Source: Gammaproteobacteria bacterium (GTDB lineage: Bacteria > Pseudomonadota > Gammaproteobacteria > GRL18). Taken from it: a stretch of DNA of 64,000 bases. The notes beneath the pieces are model-generated. The model was given only the letters and a program-made list of their open reading frames with translations, was not told the DNA's origin and searched no databases. Positions within the stretch are counted from its first letter, which is position 1, and every line of letters begins with the position of its first letter. A program made the translations under genes and the position numbers. The stretch covers positions 1-64,000 of the forward strand of contig JADGEK010000017.1 of the NCBI GenBank assembly GCA_016744395.1, written 5' to 3'. Of the stretch, positions 58,863 to 64,000 are shown piece by piece.

Positions 58863-59813
58863 ATGTCAATAGCCTTTATTTTTCCAGGTCAAGGGTCCCA
58901 ATCGGTTGGAATGCTGGGCAGTTTTGCTAGTGAAAATCCTGACTATAATGAAATTATACTTTCCACCTTTCAGCAGGCCAGTGATACCCTGGGATTTGAC
59001 CTTTGGGAAATGACACAAAATGGTCCTGAGTCTGAACTTAATACAACCCGTAATACTCAGCCAGCTATGTTAGCTGCTGGCTTTGCTCTTTGGCAAATTT
59101 GGCAAAGCAAAAACGGTGCTGCGCCAGCAGTATTAGCTGGCCATAGTTTGGGGGAATACACTGCACTAGTCTGTGCTGAAGCCATTGATTTTTCTGAAGC
59201 CATTGATTTGGTTGCCACTCGTGGTCGCTACATGCAAGAGGCGGTTGAATCAGGTGAAGGCGCTATGGCTGCTATTCTGGGGCTTGATGATAATGAAGTT
59301 ATTAAAGTGTGTGAAGACGTAGCAGAACAAAGTGGCAGAGTCATTTCTGCCGTTAACTTCAACGCACCTGGACAAGTCGTGATTGCAGGGCATAGTGATG
59401 CAGTTGAACAAGCAATTAGTCTGGCCAAAAATACAGGGGCCAAAAAAGCCATCAAACTGACCGTCAGTGTGCCTTCACACTGTGCATTAATGGACAGTGC
59501 AGGTGAAAGGTTAGAGAAAAAATTAGCTGCTATTACAGTGGAACGTCCTGTTATTCCAGTGATTAATAATGTTCACGTCACGATAGAGAATGAGGTGGAT
59601 TCGATACGTGACTCATTAGTAAAGCAGCTTTCTAAACCCGTTAGATGGGTTGAAACCATCAATAAAATGGTGGCAGAAGGAACTGATCAAATTGTTGAGT
59701 GTGGTCCTGGTAAAGTATTAACAGGGTTAAATAAGCGCATTAATCGCCAGATGCCCACTCACCCAATATTCGATACAGCAACTATTGATAAAGTTTTTGA
59801 GGAATTATCTTAA
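58863..59813 (+). CDS. fabD: Malonyl-CoA-ACP transacylase
   Basis: A 316-residue acyltransferase with the catalytic serine S95 in the GHSLGEYTALV nucleophile elbow and the N-terminal FPGQGSQSVGM segment. Catalytic histidine is in SVPSHCALM. Length matches E. coli FabD (309). Its TAA overlaps the ATG of fabG by one base. Confidence 0.97.
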   Translation: MSIAFIFPGQGSQSVGMLGSFASENPDYNEIILSTFQQASDTLGFDLWEMTQNGPESELNTTRNTQPAMLAAGFALWQIWQSKNGAAPAVLAGHSLGEYTALVCAEAIDFSEAIDLVATRGRYMQEAVESGEGAMAAILGLDDNEVIKVCEDVAEQSGRVISAVNFNAPGQVVIAGHSDAVEQAISLAKNTGAKKAIKLTVSVPSHCALMDSAGERLEKKLAAITVERPVIPVINNVHVTIENEVDSIRDSLVKQLSKPVRWVETINKMVAEGTDQIVECGPGKVLTGLNKRINRQMPTHPIFDTATIDKVFEELS

Positions 59814-60556
59814 TGTCTATGAAAAATGAAGTAGCCCTTGTTAGTGGTGCCAGCCGAGGAATAGGCCAGGCAATTGCTTTAAATCTTGGAAAAAAAGGCG
59901 CCACAGTAATAGGTACGGCGACTTCTGAGCGGGGTGCACAAAATATTTCTGACTATTTGTCCGACAATGGTGTAAAAGGTCAGGGAATGGTCTTGAATGT
60001 AACCGATCAACAAAGTATTGATGAACTGTTAACCGCCATGAAAAATGATTATGCAATGCCTTCAATTTTGGTTAACAATGCGGGTATTACACGTGATAAT
60101 TTAATGATGAGGATGAAAGATGAAGAGTGGGACTCAATTATTCAGACCAATCTGACTTCAATCTTTAAACTATCTAAAGCCTGTCTACGTGCCATGATGA
60201 AGGCCAAAAAAGGTCGTATTATTTCAATTGCTTCAGTTGTCGGTCTTACTGGAAATCCTGGTCAAGCTAACTATGCAGCTGCAAAAGCGGGCATTTTTGG
60301 TTTTACTAAGTCTTTGGCACGTGAAATTGGTTCACGTGGTATTACTGTGAATGCAGTAGCGCCTGGATTTATTGATACTGACATGACCCGAGATCTTCCT
60401 GAAGATGCGAAGTCGGCATTATTGAAGCAGATTCCGCTGAATCGCCTGGGTGATGTGAGCGAGATTGCAACGGCTGTTGGATTTCTTGCCTCAGAAGATG
60501 CGGCTTACATTACAGGTGAGACATTAAATGTGAATGGTGGAATGTATATGCCTTAA
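59813..60556 (+). CDS. fabG: 3-oxoacyl-ACP reductase
   Basis: A 247-residue SDR: SGASRGIGQA (cofactor loop), NNAGITRDNLMMR, Y/K pair in YAAAKAGIFG, and the C-terminal GETLNVNGGMYM. It reduces 3-oxoacyl-ACP with NADPH. ATG 59813 or the second ATG at 59819 may be used. Length matches E. coli FabG (244). The next gene, acpP, starts after 277 bases. Confidence 0.97.
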   Translation: MSMKNEVALVSGASRGIGQAIALNLGKKGATVIGTATSERGAQNISDYLSDNGVKGQGMVLNVTDQQSIDELLTAMKNDYAMPSILVNNAGITRDNLMMRMKDEEWDSIIQTNLTSIFKLSKACLRAMMKAKKGRIISIASVVGLTGNPGQANYAAAKAGIFGFTKSLAREIGSRGITVNAVAPGFIDTDMTRDLPEDAKSALLKQIPLNRLGDVSEIATAVGFLASEDAAYITGETLNVNGGMYMP

Positions 60557-60833
60557 CTCTCTCATAGAACGGGTATAGGCGTCAATAATTACCCTAAATT
60601 GTCATAAATTAGGTGTTTACCTGCTATAATTATGTAAACTTAATGGTAAACCCTTATTTTCGAATATTTTAATGAACTTAAATTATAAATTTTTGCCATC
60701 TAACACTGGTATATCGGATAAGATTTCTCTAAAATAGCGTCACGTAAATAAACACACTCAATTTTCAAGGACTTTCTGTTTTATGAAAATGATAACAAGT
60801 GTGTCACAAAAGAATTATGGAGATTTAAAAAAA

Positions 60834-61073
60834 ATGAGTAGCATTGAAGAAAGAGTTTCTAAGATTGTTGTTGAACAATTAGGTGTTAAAGAAGAAGAAG
60901 TTAAATCTGAAGCTTCATTTGTTGATGATCTTGGTGCAGATTCACTTGATACTGTTGAGTTAGTTATGGCTCTTGAAGAAGAATTTGGAACTGAAATTCC
61001 AGATGAAGAAGCTGAAAAAATTACGACAGTTCAACTCGCTGTTGATTACATCAGTGCGAACACTGACGCTTAA
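60834..61073 (+). CDS. acpP: Acyl carrier protein
   Basis: A 79-residue ACP starting [20 protein letters not shown]; the upstream ATG at 60783 would add 17 non-family residues. Phosphopantetheine serine S37 in the DSL motif ([13 protein letters not shown]). Very acidic helix II/III. It carries growing acyl chains between Fab enzymes. GGAG lies about 11 bases upstream. Downstream, an AT-rich tandem and a strong terminator separate it from fabF. Confidence 0.97.
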   Translation: MSSIEERVSKIVVEQLGVKEEEVKSEASFVDDLGADSLDTVELVMALEEEFGTEIPDEEAEKITTVQLAVDYISANTDA

Positions 61074-61135
61074 TTAAGCAAAGAATGCCTGGCTAAATGA
61101 TGAATTAAGCTATTCGTTAAAAACTAATTATAAAA

Positions 61136-61172
61136 ATAACTATTTTAAATAGTTATTTTAAATAGTTATTTT
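61136..61172. repeat. 13-base tandem repeat and AT palindrome after acpP
   Basis: TTTTAAATAGTTA is repeated twice in tandem (61143-61155 and 61156-61168), preceded by ATAAC to create the palindrome ATAACTATTT/AAATAGTTAT. It may be a weak terminator or simply AT-rich slippage. The true terminator is 50 bases further on. Confidence 0.6.
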
Positions 61173-61222
61173 AATTTAGCTGACATGCAAAGAGATCACT
61201 TGCATGCAGAGATGTATCTAGT

Positions 61223-61280
61223 AAAGCCGCATTTTGGCAATGCTTAAATTTGGCATTGCTAGAATTCGGCTTTCTTTTTT
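61223..61280 (+). terminator. Rho-independent terminator between acpP and fabF
   Basis: AAAGCCG pairs with CGGCTTT, and GCAATGC pairs with GCATTGC inside, then CTTTTTT. A long stem with internal loop and a T-run on the plus strand. Placed 150 bases after acpP and 130 before fabF, it should limit transcription into fabF relative to abundant acpP mRNA. Confidence 0.85.
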
Positions 61281-61409
61281 GGGCTATAGATTTATCGGCT
61301 TATGTTTATTTGTTTTTAGACTCAAACGACCCCAAATTTATATCGTTAGAGTTGTTAATAATGCCGCTCAGATGATTTGAGCTTATAGGTTTTTTTTGGA
61401 GAGAATGTC

Positions 61410-62648
61410 TTGGCTAAAAGACGAGTAGTAATTACTGGGATGGGCATGGTGAGCCCTGTTGGATTAAGTGTCAACGAATCATGGAACAATATTCTGGCGG
61501 GAAAAAGCGGCATTGCGCCTATTGAACATCTGGACACCAGTGCTTTTAGTGTTAAATTTGGTGGCTCAATCAGAAACTTTGATATTACTAAATATTTGAA
61601 ACCCAAAGATGCAAAAAAAATGGATCTCTTTATCCATTATGGTATGGCTGCTGCAATACAGGCTTTTGAAGATTCAGGACTTGAAGTCACTGAAGAAAAT
61701 GCCTGGAAAATTGGTGTTTATATAGGCTCTGGGATTGGTGGCTTACCAGGCATTGAAAAAGGCTATGAAAACTACCTTAAGGGTGGTCCTCGTAAAGTTT
61801 CACCTTTCTTTGTGCCTAGTAATATCATTAACATGATTTCTGGAAACCTTTCCGTCATGTATGGAATGAAAGGGCCAAATATTGCCATTGCAACTGCCTG
61901 TGCAACAGCGACACATAGTATCGGTGATGCTGCACGTATCATCGAGTATGGTGATGCTGATGTCATGATTTCTGGAGGTGCAGAAATGGCCAGCTCTCAT
62001 TGTGGCCTTGCAGGTTTTTCTGCAGCGCGTGCGCTTTCTAAGCGTAATGATGACCCACAAGCAGCATCCAGACCTTGGGATAGAGACCGAGATGGTTTTG
62101 TTTTAAGTGATGGTGCAGGAGTGGTGGTCCTTGAAGAATATGAACATGCCAAAGCTCGTGGCGCTAAAATATACGCTGAAGTACTCGGCTTTGGTATGAG
62201 TGGTGATGCCTATCATATGACCTTACCATCGAAAGGTGGCGAAGGTGCAAGTCGTTGTATGGATTCAGCATTAAGAAATGCAGGGTTAAATCCTGAACAA
62301 ATTAATTACGTTAATGCTCATGGTACGTCAACGCCTGCTGGTGATTTAGCTGAAACAGAAGCCGCTAAACGAACATTTGGTGATCATGCTTATAAGTTGA
62401 CAATGAGTTCAACCAAGTCAATGACAGGTCACTTACTGGGAGCTGCGGGTGGAATTGAAGCTATTTTTACTGCTTTAGCCATACGTGATCAAGTTGCTCC
62501 ACCCACCATTAATCTTGAAAATCCAAGTGATGATTGTGATCTGGATTATGCGCCACTAGTGACCAAAGAAATGAAAATTGATTATGCCGTATCAAATTCA
62601 TTTGGATTTGGCGGCACCAATGGTACATTGATTTTAGGTAAAGTTTAA
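61410..62648 (+). CDS. fabF: Beta-ketoacyl-ACP synthase II
   Basis: A 412-residue condensing enzyme. Catalytic cysteine C164 ([15 protein letters not shown]), histidines in [11 protein letters not shown] and [10 protein letters not shown]. Start is TTG at 61410 with GGAGAG upstream; the ATG at 61405 is out of frame. Length matches E. coli FabF (413). pabB follows after 214 bases. Confidence 0.97.
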   Translation: MAKRRVVITGMGMVSPVGLSVNESWNNILAGKSGIAPIEHLDTSAFSVKFGGSIRNFDITKYLKPKDAKKMDLFIHYGMAAAIQAFEDSGLEVTEENAWKIGVYIGSGIGGLPGIEKGYENYLKGGPRKVSPFFVPSNIINMISGNLSVMYGMKGPNIAIATACATATHSIGDAARIIEYGDADVMISGGAEMASSHCGLAGFSAARALSKRNDDPQAASRPWDRDRDGFVLSDGAGVVVLEEYEHAKARGAKIYAEVLGFGMSGDAYHMTLPSKGGEGASRCMDSALRNAGLNPEQINYVNAHGTSTPAGDLAETEAAKRTFGDHAYKLTMSSTKSMTGHLLGAAGGIEAIFTALAIRDQVAPPTINLENPSDDCDLDYAPLVTKEMKIDYAVSNSFGFGGTNGTLILGKV

Positions 62649-62862
62649 ATAACTGACTAGTGTTTATCCGTTTATTGTGTTGCCTTGGCATTCTTTTTTA
62701 AAGAGGAGAGCTACAGCAATTTATGGATGCACTCTCACTAGCCTTAGACACTCAGTCAAAAACTTTTAAGATAACCTGAATAGCGACCGAATGTGTAAGA
62801 TGATTGCCCGCTTAAAAATAAATTCTCATCGTACTTTATTGATAAAGATACACTGATAGAAT

Positions 62863-64000
62863 ATGACTCATGCGTGTCAGATAACAGAAATTTCTATTCA
62901 TGAATTCTCTGAGTTTATTCAGTTTTATCATTATTTTCCTCAAAAATACCCCTTTGTTTTGACCACATCCAGCCAAACTGATTTAATGAGCAAGAGTGGT
63001 ACTAATCCAAAAGATAAACATCTTCAGTCAAATTTTGATATATTATTTATTGAGCCTGAAGATTGGTTGAAACTGGATCATCAACAAAGATTAACGGCAT
63101 CAAAAAACACAGAACTGCAACCAGACGAACTATTTCTGGATGTGTTTGATCGTTTATTTGCGAAAGAACCAAAAACGAAATCATTCTATTCAAGTAATGA
63201 TAACAATGCATCCTTAAATCTACCATTCATGGGCGGTTGGTTCATTTTTTTAGCTTATGAATTAGCGCAACAAGTTGAGCCTTGTTTAAATCTCAGGTTT
63301 GATAAAAGCACTCTACCTGTTGCATATGCGGCTCGAGTAAAAAAAGCCTTGATTTACGATCATAAAAATGAAAAGTGCTTTTTTATGACTGAGAGTGAAA
63401 TTGATCATAAAACAAGCTACCAATCTTTATTGAATGACAGTGAAGTGATTAAACAGTCATCTAATGAATCAAAAAAATCTGAATTAAGTGACATTGATCT
63501 GAACCACATTAAATTCAATCAGTCTTTGGTTGAAGAAGATAAAAATACTTTTTTAAATTCAGTTGATACGGTTAAAGACTATATAAAAGAAGGGGATGTT
63601 TTCCAGGTAAACTTATCAAGGTTATGGCTGTCTAATTTTAAATCCTCTGATCATGTTGAGCAAGCCTTTTCCTTATCACAAATTCTCAGTCGTAAGAATC
63701 CTGCCCCTTTTTCGGGACTTGCTCAATTTGAAGATAAGCAGGGTATAACCACTATTATTTCTTCTTCTCCTGAACGCTTGTTAAAAGTCAAAAATAATAA
63801 ACTTGAATCCAGACCTATCGCTGGAACTCATCCCAGAAGCAGCTCAGAAATAGAAGATTCACGCCTTTTAAATCAACTCCATGCTCACCCTAAGGAGCAG
63901 GCGGAGCATATTATGCTGATTGACTTAATTCGAAATGATTTAGGAAGAGTCTGTGTGCCTGGAACAGTGGTTGTTGATGAATTAATGGTGAATGAGACTT
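62863..64000 (+). CDS. pabB: Aminodeoxychorismate synthase component I, 5' part (runs off the window)
   Basis: An open frame from ATG 62863 to the end, about 379 residues visible, encoding a chorismate-binding enzyme. N-terminal part QKYPFVLTTSSQ, then FMGGWFIFLAYELA, and in the chorismate-binding domain VKDYIKEGDVFQVNLSR, SSSPERLL, SRPIAGTHPR and AEHIMLIDLIRNDLGRVC. These fit PabB, which makes 4-amino-4-deoxychorismate for folate; TrpE is an alternative in fold but PabB fits the fab-gene neighbourhood. Catalytic regions further on lie outside the window. Confidence 0.9.
   Translation, partial: MTHACQITEISIHEFSEFIQFYHYFPQKYPFVLTTSSQTDLMSKSGTNPKDKHLQSNFDILFIEPEDWLKLDHQQRLTASKNTELQPDELFLDVFDRLFAKEPKTKSFYSSNDNNASLNLPFMGGWFIFLAYELAQQVEPCLNLRFDKSTLPVAYAARVKKALIYDHKNEKCFFMTESEIDHKTSYQSLLNDSEVIKQSSNESKKSELSDIDLNHIKFNQSLVEEDKNTFLNSVDTVKDYIKEGDVFQVNLSRLWLSNFKSSDHVEQAFSLSQILSRKNPAPFSGLAQFEDKQGITTIISSSPERLLKVKNNKLESRPIAGTHPRSSSEIEDSRLLNQLHAHPKEQAEHIMLIDLIRNDLGRVCVPGTVVVDELMVNET

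Noticed and set aside
62723..62779. 18-codon ORF between fabF and pabB with GGAG upstream
   Set aside because: The spacing from GGAG to ATG is too long (14 bases) and the peptide has no feature.

Overview
This window is chromosomal DNA of an AT-rich gammaproteobacterium. Gene order and content point there: rpoE-rseABC followed by lepA-lepB-rnc-era-recO-pdxJ, yceD-rpmF-plsX-fabHDG-acpP-fabF-pabB, serS-recJ, prfB-lysS, sdhE-ygfX, a complete set of gammaproteobacterial type II secretion (T2SS) genes, and the two-subunit pyruvate carboxylase found in several gammaproteobacterial lineages. I cannot name genus or species from sequence alone. No tRNA, rRNA, CRISPR array, intact transposase or prophage gene was seen.

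Layout. 1-982 is the 3' part of rarA. About 1.0-9.3 kb is an accessory co-directional cluster: a thermostable-hemolysin-family protein, an AMP-forming acyl ligase, a heme-oxygenase-fold putative diiron enzyme, a 31-codon ORF, an SDR oxidoreductase, an OmpR-type response regulator and sensor kinase, a cupredoxin-like periplasmic protein, an FTR1 iron permease and a putative outer-membrane protein. A CTTAAG-N5-TTTAAG site of the PmrA/QseB type lies just upstream of the first gene, which suggests a self-contained, possibly iron-responsive circuit. This is the strongest candidate for an undescribed system. 9.4-11.1 kb holds trhA-like, crcB and a DUF190 gene. 11.1-18.7 kb carries serS, recJ, a CheZ-reminiscent unknown, prfB (with its programmed +1 frameshift), lysS and an HDOD gene.

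18.7-22.9 kb contains an orphan chemosensory module (one methyl-accepting protein, a receiver-less CheB and a CheR), flanked on both sides by related hairpin-rich noncoding repeats. 22.9-26.7 kb has ygfZ, sdhE, ygfX and nadB. 27.2-37.4 kb is the envelope-stress operon and the lepA-to-pdxJ block, followed by a single-domain voltage-gated cation channel whose filter resembles engineered calcium-selective bacterial channels.

39.1-51.4 kb is the T2SS operon gspC to gspM. It has an unusually short gspC, no gspN, and in its place a retropepsin-like protease and a Sel1 lipoprotein. A short degenerate ORF follows. 51.7-55.0 kb is the pyruvate carboxylase pair on the minus strand. 55.2-62.6 kb is the yceD-rpmF and fatty-acid synthesis block, and the window ends inside pabB.
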